From Pseudonocardia hierapolitana (GTDB lineage: Bacteria > Actinomycetota > Actinomycetes > Mycobacteriales > Pseudonocardiaceae): DNA of 64,000 nt. Both the position numbers and the translations under genes were made by a program. Position 1 is the stretch's first letter. Every line of letters starts with the position of its first letter. Of this stretch, positions 34,122 to 42,853 are shown in pieces. The stretch is taken from assembly GCF_007994075.1 (NCBI RefSeq), contig NZ_VIWU01000001.1:3100001-3164000 (forward strand). Direction: 5' to 3'. The notes beneath the pieces are model-generated. The model was given only the letters and a program-made list of their open reading frames with translations. It did no database searches and was not told the origin of the DNA.

Positions 34122-35543
34122 TCAGCGCTTGAACTTGGGCACATTCTGGTCGGCGGCGAGCTTGTCGGACTCCGACTGCACGGTGGAGATGAACGTGTTC
34201 GCGTCGATCCGGCCGGCGAGCAGGTTGCCGAGTTGCTGCTGCAGCACCGACTTCCAGAAGTTCACGTACCAGGTGTTGATCTGCCAGGAGAAGACGTCGC
34301 TGCCGGCGGCGTCCAGCGCCGCCGTCACCGACTGGAGAGCGGGCGTGGCGGCGGCACCGGCGTCGGCCCCCTTCACGCTGGGCACCGACGCCGTGAGCTC
34401 GGCGAACTTCGACGCGCCCTCCTTGGACATCATGAGCCGCAGGTACTCCAGGCCGCCGTTCACGTTCTTCGCGCGCGCGGGCACGATGAACGCCTCGGTC
34501 GGCTGGGTGCGCAGTGCCGTTGCCGGCAGGGCCGAGCCGCTGTCCAGCGCGGGCACCGGGGCGGCCGTCATCGTGAAGTCCGGCGGCGCGATCCCCTTCA
34601 TCTCGTTCTCCAGCCAGGAGCCGGAGACGTAGAACGCCGCCTTGCCCTGCACCCACGCGGTCTGCGCCTCGGTGTGCTTGAGGCCCTCCGAGCCGGGCAT
34701 GAAGTAGCCCTTGCGGACCATCTCCTCGATCGCCTGCACCCCGGCGACGACGACGTCCTGCTGCCACGCCCCCGGCTCGAGGTTGTCGATCTTCTTGGCG
34801 ACCTCCGGCCCGCCCTGCTTCACCGCCATGCCGAGCGAGAGGTCGAACACGTAGTCGGCGGCGTTCGTGCCCCCGTAGGCCCATGGCGAGATGCCAGCCG
34901 TCTTGATCTGCTCGCAGAGCGCCATCATCTCGTCGAGCGTGGTGGGCGGTTGCCAGCCGTGCTGCTCGAACAGCGGCTTCGAGTACCACATCGGGAACGC
35001 GGCGTAGACGTAGTTCAGCATGAGGAACTTGCCGTCGTAGGTGCCCTGCTCGAGCACGCCGGGCAGCAGGATGTCGCGGATCTTGACGTTCGGGTCGTCC
35101 AGCGTGGGGGCGTCGAGCAGCGGAGCGAGGTCGGCGCACTGCCCCTCGGCCGCGAGCGTCGCGTAGTCGATCTTCTGCGCACCCGAGTTGTCCAGCACGT
35201 CCGGCGGGTTGCCCGCGACGAAGCGCGGCTGCATCTCCTGCGCGATCTGCGTCGTGGCGGTGTGCTCGACCTGCGCCTGCGGGTACGCCTTCTTGTAGAG
35301 CTCCTCGTGGAACAGCGCGTACTCGTCGCCGTAACCACCCTTGAAGATCACGACGTCGAGGCCGGCGTCGGCCGCAACGCCGAGCGGGTTCTGCGCGCTC
35401 ACGTCACCCTGCGCCGCCGTGGTGGGGCCGCCGCCGCTCGTGGCGCACGCCGACAGCACGCCTGCGCTCGACACGGCGAACAGCCCGACGGCGGCGTGCC
35501 TCAGGAACTGCCTGCGGTCGAGTCCGGGACGGGGCCTGTTCAT
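34122..35543 (-). CDS. Extracellular sugar-binding lipoprotein of an ABC importer (family 1)
   Basis: The 473-residue receptor has a twin-arginine signal (DRRQFLRHAAVGLF) that ends in a lipobox LSACA, so it is probably exported folded and lipidated. The mature part is a family 1 solute receptor with VDVVIFKGGYGDEYALFHEELY-like start, YAAFPMWYSKPLF and GKAAFYVSGSWLENEMKG. Together with two permeases, a SIS protein, an RpiR regulator and a BadF-type kinase it suggests uptake of an amino sugar or its disaccharide such as chitobiose. Sugar identity is inferred only from context. Confidence 0.88.
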   Translation of the reverse strand: MNRPRPGLDRRQFLRHAAVGLFAVSSAGVLSACATSGGGPTTAAQGDVSAQNPLGVAADAGLDVVIFKGGYGDEYALFHEELYKKAYPQAQVEHTATTQIAQEMQPRFVAGNPPDVLDNSGAQKIDYATLAAEGQCADLAPLLDAPTLDDPNVKIRDILLPGVLEQGTYDGKFLMLNYVYAAFPMWYSKPLFEQHGWQPPTTLDEMMALCEQIKTAGISPWAYGGTNAADYVFDLSLGMAVKQGGPEVAKKIDNLEPGAWQQDVVVAGVQAIEEMVRKGYFMPGSEGLKHTEAQTAWVQGKAAFYVSGSWLENEMKGIAPPDFTMTAAPVPALDSGSALPATALRTQPTEAFIVPARAKNVNGGLEYLRLMMSKEGASKFAELTASVPSVKGADAGAAATPALQSVTAALDAAGSDVFSWQINTWYVNFWKSVLQQQLGNLLAGRIDANTFISTVQSESDKLAADQNVPKFKR

Positions 35544-35597
35544 GACTGCCTCCTCATCGAGATCTCCTGCTGCGACGGCCGCGGCGGCCGGACTTCG

Positions 35598-36371
35598 TCA
35601 GGCGGGGCGGCGGATGCGCCCCGCGTACCGCGCTTCGAGCGCGGTGTTGTGGGCGTCGCCCTCGGGCACGTTGGACGACAGGTAGACGGGCGGGGTCTCG
35701 CCCGCGGCGAGCATCGTGCGCACGACCTCGGCGACGATCATCTGCGCGAGCAGCGCCGCCGTGATGGACGAGACCGCGCAGACCGTGACGCCGCCGGTTG
35801 CGAGCACGGCGTCGCCGTAGGGCGCCCCGTTGTCGAGCACGACGTCGGCGAGCTCGAAGAGGCGCTTCCCCGACGGGTGACGCGAGGTCACCCGGCCCGT
35901 GTGCGCCATGGACGTGATGACGATCAGCGGGTGGCCGTGCTCCTTCACGGCGTGCGCGAGCTCGACCACCGAGCCGTTGCCGCCGGAGTTCGACGCCATC
36001 ACGAACACGTCAGAGGGCGCCACCCCGGCGAGGTCGTAGAGCCTGCGGCCGACCGCGGGGTCGCGCTCGAGGTACTCGGTGAACAGCAGCTCCGGCGGCT
36101 CACCGCCGAGCAACACCAGGTCGCGCAGCGCGATCATGTTGGTCGGCACGAGGCCGCCCGCCCGCCCGCTGAGCTCCATGGCGAGGGCCTGCGAGTGTCC
36201 GGTGCCGAACGCCTGCACGATCCCGCCGGCGCGCAGGCCTTCGTCCACCAGGTCGGCCGCGGCCGCGACGCCGGCCGACTGTTCCCGAGCCACCCGCCGC
36301 ACCGCCTCCTCGGCGGCCGCGGCGAAACCCGCGGCGGATACCGTCTCCAGCGCGCTGTGGTCGATGCTCAT
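35598..36371 (-). CDS. SIS-domain protein, probable amino-sugar phosphate isomerase or etherase
   Basis: The 257-residue protein has a sugar-isomerase fold: GIVQAFGTGHSQALAMELSGRAGG, then VFVMASNSGGNGSVVELAHAVKEHG and HPSGKRLFELADVVLDNGAP. This matches the UPF0309/SIS group related to MurQ and GlmS isomerase domains. It could remove or rearrange an amino-sugar phosphate made by the adjacent kinase. It lacks a recognisable deaminase (NagB) active site, so the reaction is open. Its ATG overlaps the stop of the regulator gene (ATGA). Confidence 0.8.
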   Translation of the reverse strand: MSIDHSALETVSAAGFAAAAEEAVRRVAREQSAGVAAAADLVDEGLRAGGIVQAFGTGHSQALAMELSGRAGGLVPTNMIALRDLVLLGGEPPELLFTEYLERDPAVGRRLYDLAGVAPSDVFVMASNSGGNGSVVELAHAVKEHGHPLIVITSMAHTGRVTSRHPSGKRLFELADVVLDNGAPYGDAVLATGGVTVCAVSSITAALLAQMIVAEVVRTMLAAGETPPVYLSSNVPEGDAHNTALEARYAGRIRRPA

Positions 36372-37345
36372 CGGGCTCCTCCGCGCGAGGCGTCTGCCGC
36401 CTCGTCGTTGTTCACGGCGGCGCCGCGGCGGGCCCGCGACTCGTACGGCGTGCGGTGCGGCGCGACGGCGTCGGCCGCGCGCGTCCAGGTCTCCGTCGCG
36501 CGCTCGTGGGTGCGCTGGGCGACGCCGAGGTAGAGCAGGTCGAGCACGAGGAACTGGGAGTGCCGTGCCGACATCTCCCCCGAGCGGTAGGAGGTCTCGC
36601 GCACCGATGTGCACAGCAGGTGCTCGGCGACGTCGGCGATCGGCGATGTCGAGAAGTTCGTGATCGCCACGGTGGCCGCGCCGCTGGCGCGTGCCTGCGT
36701 GAGCATGTCGACGGTCTCGGCGGAGCGGCCGCTGTGGGAGAGCGCGATCGCCACGTCGCCGGGGCGCAGCAGTGCCGCGCTCATGAGGCCGTTGTGCACG
36801 TCCGACCACGTCCACGAGGCGAGGCCGATGCGGTGCATCCGCATCTGCATGTCCTCGAGCACTGCGGCGCTGCCGCCCACGCCGTACATGTCGACGCGGC
36901 GGGCGGCGACGAGCGCCTCGATCACGGTCTCGACGGTGCGCAGGTCGAGACCGGTGGCGGTCTCGTGCATCGCCTGCAGGTCGACGGCGAGCAGGGTGCG
37001 CAGCACGCGGTCGAGCGGGTCGGTGGGGAGCACGTCGGCGCCGATGCCGACCTCCCAGCCGGCCTGGTCGGCGCGGCCGATGTCGGTGGCGATGCCGACG
37101 CGCAGCTCCGTGTAGCCGGCGAGGCCGAGGCTGCGGCAGAACCGGGTGACGGTGGCCGGTGAGGTGCCGCTGCGCTCGCCGAGCTCGACGATCGTGGCTC
37201 GGGACGCCCATGCCGGGTCCTCGAGGATCACGGTGCCCACCTGCCGCAGCGCCCCGGCGAGGCCGGGCAGCACGCTGCGGAGATGGGAGAGCAGCTGACC
37301 CGTTCCCGCCTCGACGGGCGGCTCGGATCCGGCTGTCACTGCCAT
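36368..37345 (-). CDS. MurR/RpiR family transcriptional regulator
   Basis: The 325-residue protein has an N-terminal HTH of the RpiR type (ATIVELGERSGTSPATVTRFCRSLGLAGYTELR) and a C-terminal SIS domain that binds phosphosugars (RVDMYGVGGSAAVLEDMQ, then IALSHSGRSAETVDML). Such proteins sense sugar phosphates and repress or activate uptake genes. The start at 37345 follows AAAGG. A palindrome GTGAAAATTTCCAC lies 31 bases upstream and is the probable binding site. It overlaps the SIS gene by 4 bases. Confidence 0.9.
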   Translation of the reverse strand: MAVTAGSEPPVEAGTGQLLSHLRSVLPGLAGALRQVGTVILEDPAWASRATIVELGERSGTSPATVTRFCRSLGLAGYTELRVGIATDIGRADQAGWEVGIGADVLPTDPLDRVLRTLLAVDLQAMHETATGLDLRTVETVIEALVAARRVDMYGVGGSAAVLEDMQMRMHRIGLASWTWSDVHNGLMSAALLRPGDVAIALSHSGRSAETVDMLTQARASGAATVAITNFSTSPIADVAEHLLCTSVRETSYRSGEMSARHSQFLVLDLLYLGVAQRTHERATETWTRAADAVAPHRTPYESRARRGAAVNNDEAADASRGGAR

Positions 37346-37375
37346 CGGCAAACCTTTCAAGCCCGGGCGGAGTGG

Positions 37376-37389
37376 GTGAAAATTTCCAC
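37376..37389. promoter_or_regulatory. RpiR-type operator GTGAAAATTTCCAC
   Basis: A nearly perfect 14-bp palindrome with an AT-rich AAATTT core lies in otherwise GC-rich DNA between the divergent regulator and kinase genes. TGAAA-N-TTTCA-like palindromes are typical targets of RpiR/MurR proteins. Its place fits control of both transcripts. Binding is inferred. Confidence 0.55.
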
Positions 37390-37448
37390 CACGCCGGGTG
37401 AACTGTCAAGACTTCGGTAAGACGTTTCCGTAACGAGGGAGTAACGGC

Positions 37449-38402
37449 ATGGCGCTGTACGTCGGCATGGATGCGGGCGGCACGCGCTCACGCGCCGCCG
37501 TGCTCGATGCGTCCGGGGCCCTGCGCGGGACGGCCGTCGGGCTCGGCGCCAACCCCGTCTCGCACGTGCCCGAGCGCGCCTTCGACGCCCTCGCCGGCAC
37601 GCTGCGCGCCGCGCTCGACGGGCTCCCGGCGAGCGACGTCCGCGGGTTGGTCCTCGGGCTCGCCGGGGCGGGGACGAGCGGCCGGATCGCGGTGGCGGAC
37701 CTCGCGCGCGCGGCCGGCCTGGCCTGCCCGGCCCACGCGGTGGGCGACGTCGTCACCGCGTTCGCGGCGGGCACCGCGGAGCCGGACGGCACGGTCCTGG
37801 TCTCGGGCACCGGAGCCACCGCCGTCCGGATCGTGGGCCGGTGCGAGGCCGCGGTGGCCGACGGGAACGGCTGGCTCCTCGGCGACGACGGCTCGGGCCT
37901 GTGGCTGGGCCGGGAGGCCGTCCGGGCCGCGCTCGCCGCGCTGGACGGCCGGGGTGCCCCGACCACGCTCCTGACGGCCGTGACCGCCGCGCTGCTGGGC
38001 GCCCCGCTGGCCACGGGCGCCGGCCGCGAGGGTGCAGAGCGGGTCGTGGCCGCCGTGCACGGCGAGCCGCCGATCGCGCTGGCCCGGCTCGCACCCCTGG
38101 TCAGCGCGGCCGCGGCCGCCGGGGACGGCGTGGCGGGCGGGATCGTCGCGCGTGCCGCGGACGCGCTGGTCGGGGCGGTCGCTGCCGTCCGGGCCAGCAC
38201 CGAACGCACGCCGATCGTGCTCGCCGGCAGCGTGGTGGCCGGGCCCACGCCGGTCGCCGACCGCACCCGCGACGCGCTTGCGGAGCGCTGGCCCGGCTGT
38301 GTGCGCATGGCGGGCGACCCGGCAAAGGCGGCGGCGTGGCTCGCGGCCGTGCGGTCAGGACTCCCGGCCCGACTGCACCGGACTATGGTGAGCCTTCCTT
38401 AA
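37449..38402 (+). CDS. BadF/BadG-family kinase, probable N-acetylglucosamine kinase
   Basis: The 317-residue protein belongs to the ASKHA phosphotransferases: MALYVGMDAGGTRSRAAVLD is the phosphate-1 loop, TVLVSGTGATAVRI the phosphate-2 loop and DGNGWLLGDDGSGLWLGREAV the sugar-binding region typical of GlcNAc kinases. PIVLAGSVVAGPTPVADRTR is the adenosine motif. It would phosphorylate an amino sugar imported by the divergent ABC system. The last codons overlap an iron-box-like sequence serving the next gene. Confidence 0.85.
   Translation: MALYVGMDAGGTRSRAAVLDASGALRGTAVGLGANPVSHVPERAFDALAGTLRAALDGLPASDVRGLVLGLAGAGTSGRIAVADLARAAGLACPAHAVGDVVTAFAAGTAEPDGTVLVSGTGATAVRIVGRCEAAVADGNGWLLGDDGSGLWLGREAVRAALAALDGRGAPTTLLTAVTAALLGAPLATGAGREGAERVVAAVHGEPPIALARLAPLVSAAAAAGDGVAGGIVARAADALVGAVAAVRASTERTPIVLAGSVVAGPTPVADRTRDALAERWPGCVRMAGDPAKAAAWLAAVRSGLPARLHRTMVSLP
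38384..38402 (+). promoter_or_regulatory. Candidate iron box (DtxR/IdeR type)
   Basis: TATGGTGAGCCTTCCTTAA agrees at 12 of 19 positions with the IdeR consensus as I remember it, including the GGTnAG and the CTTAA end. It lies at the end of the kinase gene, about ten bases before the iron-type binding protein. The match is partial, so this is only a candidate. Confidence 0.4.
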
Positions 38403-38411
38403 CTCGAGAGG

Positions 38412-39437
38412 ATGGCTGGGTCGATGGAGCTGGAGCTGAGCCGCCGCACGGTGCTGCGGTTGGGTTTCGTCACGCTGACCGGCCTCGCGGCCGGATGCGC
38501 CGGCAGCACCCCCGACACGGCGGGGAACGCCCCCACGGCCTCCGCCGAACCCGGCGCCCTCCCGGTGACCCTCGACCACGCATACGGGTCGACCACCGTG
38601 GCGGTGCCGCCCGGCCGGGTGGCAGTCGTCGGGCTAGGTGACGCCGACGTGCTGCTGGCGCTGGGGGTCGTCCCGGTGCTCGTGCCCGTGTGGAACGGCT
38701 CGGTGGACGACGGCGTCGGCACGTGGGCGCGGCCGCATCTCGGCGGCGCGGCGCCGGTCCCCCTCGCGAACGCCACCACCGACTTCGACCTCGAACCGAT
38801 CGCGGCGGCCGACCCGGACCTGATCGTCGCGGTGAACAACGCGATCGAGGAGGACGTCTACCGCAGGCTCAGCGCGATCGCACCCACCGTGCTGCACGCG
38901 CCGGGGCAGACCGACTGGGCGCTGCCGTGGAAGGACGTCACCACGCGGATCGGGGCGGCGGTCGGGCTCCCCGGCCGGGCCGCCGCGGAGGTCGGGGAGG
39001 TCGAGGAGCTCTTCGCCCGCACGCGAGCGGAGAACCCGCGGTTCGCAGAGCGCACAGCGGCGCTCGTCCGGGTGCTCGACGGCGGCGTGCTGCGCGTGTT
39101 CAGCCCCGGTTCCGGCCGCGGCCAGCTGCTCACCGAGATGGGGTTCCAGCCGGTGGCCGGGGTGCGGGACGCGTTCGGCGACGCCTTCTACGTCGACGTC
39201 TCGCCGGAGAACACCGCGTTGGTGGACGGCGACCTGCTCGTCGTCGACAACCACGAGGCGGCGAAGCCGCGCCTGGACGCGCTGCCGACGTTCGCCGCGC
39301 TGCCGGTGGTCCGGGACGGGCGGATGATCGGCCTGGACCCGGTGGCGAGTGACGCGGTGTCGATGCCGAACTCGCTCACGATCCCGTTCGTCATCGGTGA
39401 GCTGCTGGAGCGGATCCGGCAGGTCCCGCTGCGATGA
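38412..39437 (+). CDS. Iron-siderophore ABC transporter substrate-binding lipoprotein
   Basis: The 341-residue protein has a signal with an RR pair (LSRRTVLRLGFVTLTGL) and lipobox LAAGCAG, then a family 8 solute receptor: PPGRVAVVGLGDADVLLALGVVPV, FDLEPIAAADPDLIVAVNNAI and LPTFAALPVVRDGRM. Such receptors bind ferric siderophores outside the membrane. No permease or ATPase gene is linked, so it must work with components encoded elsewhere. A partial iron box precedes it. ATG at 38424 is an alternative start. Confidence 0.87.
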   Translation: MAGSMELELSRRTVLRLGFVTLTGLAAGCAGSTPDTAGNAPTASAEPGALPVTLDHAYGSTTVAVPPGRVAVVGLGDADVLLALGVVPVLVPVWNGSVDDGVGTWARPHLGGAAPVPLANATTDFDLEPIAAADPDLIVAVNNAIEEDVYRRLSAIAPTVLHAPGQTDWALPWKDVTTRIGAAVGLPGRAAAEVGEVEELFARTRAENPRFAERTAALVRVLDGGVLRVFSPGSGRGQLLTEMGFQPVAGVRDAFGDAFYVDVSPENTALVDGDLLVVDNHEAAKPRLDALPTFAALPVVRDGRMIGLDPVASDAVSMPNSLTIPFVIGELLERIRQVPLR

Positions 39438-40653
39438 GTCGTCCGCGGGCGCTGCAGAACCACAGGAGCGTGGCCGCGACGGCGACCGTCGCGGCCAGCG
39501 CCCACCACGGCACGCCGGAGGACACCCGTCCGGCGTCGACCTGGTCGTAGATCCACCCCACCCCGGAGGAGCCCAGCAGGGTGAGGAGCCCTCCCACGGT
39601 GCTCAGCATCCCGAAGTGCGCGCCGAGGTGGCGCTCGTTCGCGAGCCTTCCGATGACGTCCCGCATCGGGGGCACCATCAGCATCTGCCCGGCGTGCACC
39701 AGGCCGACCCAGACCACGAGCCCCGCCGTCCCGGCCAGCAGCGGCGGCGCCAGGAACGACAACGCGATCGTCGCGAGCCCGGCGACGATCGCGCGCCGGT
39801 GCCCGAGGCGGTGCGCCAGGCCCACCATCGGCGCCTGACCGGCGATCACCAGCACGGCTGCGCCGGCGAAGAACCAGCCCAGCGCGGCCTGCGAGCCGAC
39901 CGACCGCGCCAGCTGCTCGGGGAGCATGAGGTAGAGCTGGTTGTAGGCGAGCAGCTGCACGGCGCACAGCACGACGAAGACCATGAACGCCCGGTGGCCC
40001 AGCACCGTGCGCCACACGACGCGCAACGTCGGCGCCCCGCCCGTGACGCCCGCGCTGGCGGGCAGCAGGCGCGCGAACGCCACCCACAGACCGGCGAACA
40101 GGCAGGCGGCGGCCACGGCCGTCCACCGGAACGGAACGGTGAGCAGCAGGGCGCCGAGCGCCGGCCCGACCACCGAGCCCAGCCGGCTGCACATCTGCTC
40201 GATCCCGAAGAGCTCGGTGCGCCGCAGCACGCCGTCCGCCTCGAGCCGGTGCCCGTACGCGGCGTTCAGCGACTCGACGGCGGGCGCGAACAGCGCCGCG
40301 GCCACCCCGACCAGCACCGCGCCGACGAGCACCGACCACAGCTCCGCGGCGAAGCCGAGCACGACGAACCCGACCACCCGCAGCGCCACCCCGACCAGCA
40401 CGACCGGGCGCGCCCCGAACCGGTCGGCGATGCTCCCCCCGACGAAGAACAGGCCCTGCTGGCTGAAGGTGCGCACACCCAGCACCAGACCGACGGCCCA
40501 CGCCGCCAGGTGCAGCTGCTCCGAGAGGTGCACCGCCAGGAACGGCACGACCAGGTAGAAGCCGATGTTGAACAGCACCATCGACGCGAGGACCAGGCGA
40601 ACGGCGGGCGGTAGGCGGAGGGCCCTCCGGACATCGGTCGAGAGCCTCCGCAT
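39391..40653 (-). CDS. MFS transporter
   Basis: The 420-residue protein has 12 predicted membrane helices and the MFS loop GGSIADRFGARPVVLVG between helices 2 and 3. The overall pattern resembles drug or siderophore exporters of the MdtH/EntS-like kind. Its 3' end overlaps the iron-binding protein gene by 47 bases in convergent orientation. A role in siderophore export would suit the neighbour but is not shown. Confidence 0.85.
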   Translation of the reverse strand: MRRLSTDVRRALRLPPAVRLVLASMVLFNIGFYLVVPFLAVHLSEQLHLAAWAVGLVLGVRTFSQQGLFFVGGSIADRFGARPVVLVGVALRVVGFVVLGFAAELWSVLVGAVLVGVAAALFAPAVESLNAAYGHRLEADGVLRRTELFGIEQMCSRLGSVVGPALGALLLTVPFRWTAVAAACLFAGLWVAFARLLPASAGVTGGAPTLRVVWRTVLGHRAFMVFVVLCAVQLLAYNQLYLMLPEQLARSVGSQAALGWFFAGAAVLVIAGQAPMVGLAHRLGHRRAIVAGLATIALSFLAPPLLAGTAGLVVWVGLVHAGQMLMVPPMRDVIGRLANERHLGAHFGMLSTVGGLLTLLGSSGVGWIYDQVDAGRVSSGVPWWALAATVAVAATLLWFCSARGRLIAAGPAGSAPAAHR

Positions 40654-40662
40654 CTGATCACC

Positions 40663-40902
40663 CTAGGTCGGCGGGCGGCGCGCGCTGCCGGAGGCGGCGA
40701 GGACCGCGACGATCCCGGCCACGGCGACCGAGAGGTTCGCGTACAGCTCGTAGCCGCGGAGCCCGTCGACCGTGGGGATCAGCAACCGGTTGACGACGTT
40801 GAGGAAGCCGAAGATCGGCTGGTGCCCGAGCAGCCGGTCGACCGTCCCGCTGACACCGACGGCGAGGAGCACGACGCCGGCGAACTGGAGGGCACTGCGC
40901 AT
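40663..40902 (-). CDS. Small two-helix membrane protein, unknown function
   Basis: The 79-residue product has a first helix FAGVVLLAVGVSGTVD, a short loop with HQPIFGFLNVVNRLL, and a second helix LYANLSVAVAGIVAVLAA. The ATG at 40902 is chosen because longer readings run into shadow sequence of the divergent kinase. It starts upstream of, and on the same strand as, the MFS gene, which begins ten bases after its stop. Small proteins of this layout are found in actinobacteria without known roles. Confidence 0.6.
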   Translation of the reverse strand: MRSALQFAGVVLLAVGVSGTVDRLLGHQPIFGFLNVVNRLLIPTVDGLRGYELYANLSVAVAGIVAVLAASGSARRPPT

Positions 40903-41052
40903 GCTCAGGAACGCTAGGTAGCGCCCCCACCTGCGCGGATCGGTCGGCGGTGTCGGCTCGCTCCGACCGAAGTACCGAGTTCGCCACCCTCGGTACCGCC
41001 GCGTCGGGAGTGGCCGTCGCCGACGATCAGGCGACCGTAGGCTCGCTCCACG

Positions 41053-42177
41053 ATGGACGGGACCACCGGGAACGGCGCGCGGCGCAGCAGGCGCGACTGG
41101 ATCGTGGACACCACGATCTTCGCGCTCGCCGTGCTGTTCGGGTTGTTCACGGCCGCCCAGCGGGCAGGCTCGCCCGTGCTGCCGGAGTGGCTGTTCGAGC
41201 TCGACCAGGTGGTCGGCGCACTGGGCTGTGCGGCGCTGTGGCTGCGCCGGCGCATGCCGCTGCTGCTCTCCGTGGTGCTCGTGGCCGCTTCGGCGATCTC
41301 GGAGCTGGTGGCCGGTGCGATGCTCGCCGCGCTGTTCACGGTGGCCGTGCACCGTTCGCGGCGGGTCTCCGTCGCGGTGTTCGCGCTGAGCCTGGTCGCG
41401 GCGCTGGTCTACACGGTCGTGCGGCCCGAGCCCGAGATCCCCCAGATCGTCATGATCACGATCGGGGTCGCGACCCAGAGCGCCGCCTACGGGTGGGGCG
41501 TCGCCATCCACCACCAGCGCCAGCTGGTCGCGCGGGCACGCAGCGAGGCCCGGCTGCGCACCGAGCAGGCCCAGATGGAGGCCCGCGAGGCCGTCGCGCG
41601 CGAGATGCACGACGTCCTGGGGCACCGGCTGTCGCTGCTCAGCGTGCACGCCGGGGCCCTGGAGTACCGCCCCGACGCCCCGGCCGAGGACATCGCCAGG
41701 GCGGCGCGGGTGATCCGGGAGAGCGCCCACCAGGCGCTGCAGGACCTCCGGGAGGTGATCGGGGTGCTGCGGGCGCCGGTGGGAGAGCTCCCCCAGCCGA
41801 CCGTCGCCGACATCCCCGAGCTGGTGGCCGAGTCCCGGCGCGCCGGGATGGACGTGGAGCTGCGCGACGACGTCGCGGGAGCGCCACCGGACACCGTCGG
41901 GCGCACGGTGTACCGGGTGGCGCAGGAGGCCCTGACGAACGCCCGCAAGCACGCACCCGGGACCCCCGTGACCGTCGCCGTCGGCGGCTCCGCCGGGTCG
42001 GGCCTCACGGTCGAGGTCGAGAACGGCGCACCGGAGCGGACGCGACCGGCAGGGGCACCGGGGCAGGGGCTCACCGGCCTCGCCGAACGCGTCGGGCTGG
42101 CCGGGGGCCGGCTGGAGCACGGCCCGACCGATGCCGCCGGCTGGCGGGTGGCGGCATGGCTACCGTGGCCGACGTGA
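41053..42177 (+). CDS. Two-component sensor histidine kinase (NarL/DesK type)
   Basis: The 374-residue protein has several N-terminal membrane helices, a coiled coil (ARSEARLRTEQAQMEARE) and a HisKA_3 dimerisation domain with the phospho-accepting His in REMHDVLGHRLSLL at about residue 186. A HATPase domain follows (VYRVAQEALTNARKHAP as N-box, then GQGLTGLAERV as G-box). It senses an unknown, probably membrane-related, signal. The partner response regulator overlaps its last 22 bases. Confidence 0.9.
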   Translation: MDGTTGNGARRSRRDWIVDTTIFALAVLFGLFTAAQRAGSPVLPEWLFELDQVVGALGCAALWLRRRMPLLLSVVLVAASAISELVAGAMLAALFTVAVHRSRRVSVAVFALSLVAALVYTVVRPEPEIPQIVMITIGVATQSAAYGWGVAIHHQRQLVARARSEARLRTEQAQMEAREAVAREMHDVLGHRLSLLSVHAGALEYRPDAPAEDIARAARVIRESAHQALQDLREVIGVLRAPVGELPQPTVADIPELVAESRRAGMDVELRDDVAGAPPDTVGRTVYRVAQEALTNARKHAPGTPVTVAVGGSAGSGLTVEVENGAPERTRPAGAPGQGLTGLAERVGLAGGRLEHGPTDAAGWRVAAWLPWPT

Positions 42178-42842
42178 TCCCGGACGATCCCGTCGACGTG
42201 CTGATCGTCGACGACGACCCGCTCGTGCGCGCGGGCCTGACGATGATGCTCGGTGGCACGCCGGACATCCGCGTGGTCGCGGAGGCCGGGGACGGCACCG
42301 AGGTGCTCCCGCTCGTCGACCGGCACGCGCCCGCCGTCGTGCTCATGGACATCCGGATGCCCGGGATGGACGGCCTCGCCGCCACCGAGGCGCTGCGTGC
42401 CCGTGGGCGAGCGCCCGAGGTCATCGTGCTGACCACGTTCGACGCCGATCACCACGTCCTGCGCGCGCTGCGGGCGGGGGCGGCCGGCTTCCTGCTCAAG
42501 GACACCCCGCCCGAGGAGATCGTGGCTGCGGTGCGCCTCGTCGCCCGGGGCAGACCGGTGCTCTCACCCGATGTCACGCGGCGGCTGATCGCCCGCGTCG
42601 CGGAGAGCGACCACGACCGCCGCCGCGACCGGGCCCGGGCCCGGCTCGCGCTGCTCAACGACCGCGAGCGCGACGTCGCCGTCGCGGTGGGGCAGGGCCG
42701 TTCGAACGCCGAGATCGGCGCGCTGCTGCACCTCGCGGTGCCCACCGTGAAGACCCACGTCTCGAACATCCTCACGAAGCTCGACCTGAACAACCGCGTC
42801 CAGATCGCGCTGCTCGCCCACGACGCGGGGATGCTCGACTAG
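42156..42842 (+). CDS. LuxR/NarL family response regulator
   Basis: The 228-residue protein has a receiver domain with the acidic pocket VDDD and the phosphorylated Asp in VVLMDIRMPGMDG, plus the conserved Lys in FLLKDTPPEE. The C-terminal LuxR HTH is LNDRERDVAVAVGQGRSNAEIGALLHL with VPTVKTHVSNILTKLDL as the recognition helix. It is activated by the kinase encoded in the overlapping gene upstream. Targets are unknown. Confidence 0.92.
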   Translation: MATVADVIPDDPVDVLIVDDDPLVRAGLTMMLGGTPDIRVVAEAGDGTEVLPLVDRHAPAVVLMDIRMPGMDGLAATEALRARGRAPEVIVLTTFDADHHVLRALRAGAAGFLLKDTPPEEIVAAVRLVARGRPVLSPDVTRRLIARVAESDHDRRRDRARARLALLNDRERDVAVAVGQGRSNAEIGALLHLAVPTVKTHVSNILTKLDLNNRVQIALLAHDAGMLD

Positions 42843-42853
42843 AACTAGGCGGC

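Noticed and set aside
32904..36533. A 1209-codon open frame on the plus strand
   Set aside because: It runs antisense to the two permease genes, the sugar receptor, the SIS gene and part of the regulator, and its Arg/His/Glu-rich sequence has no domain. It is a GC-driven shadow frame.
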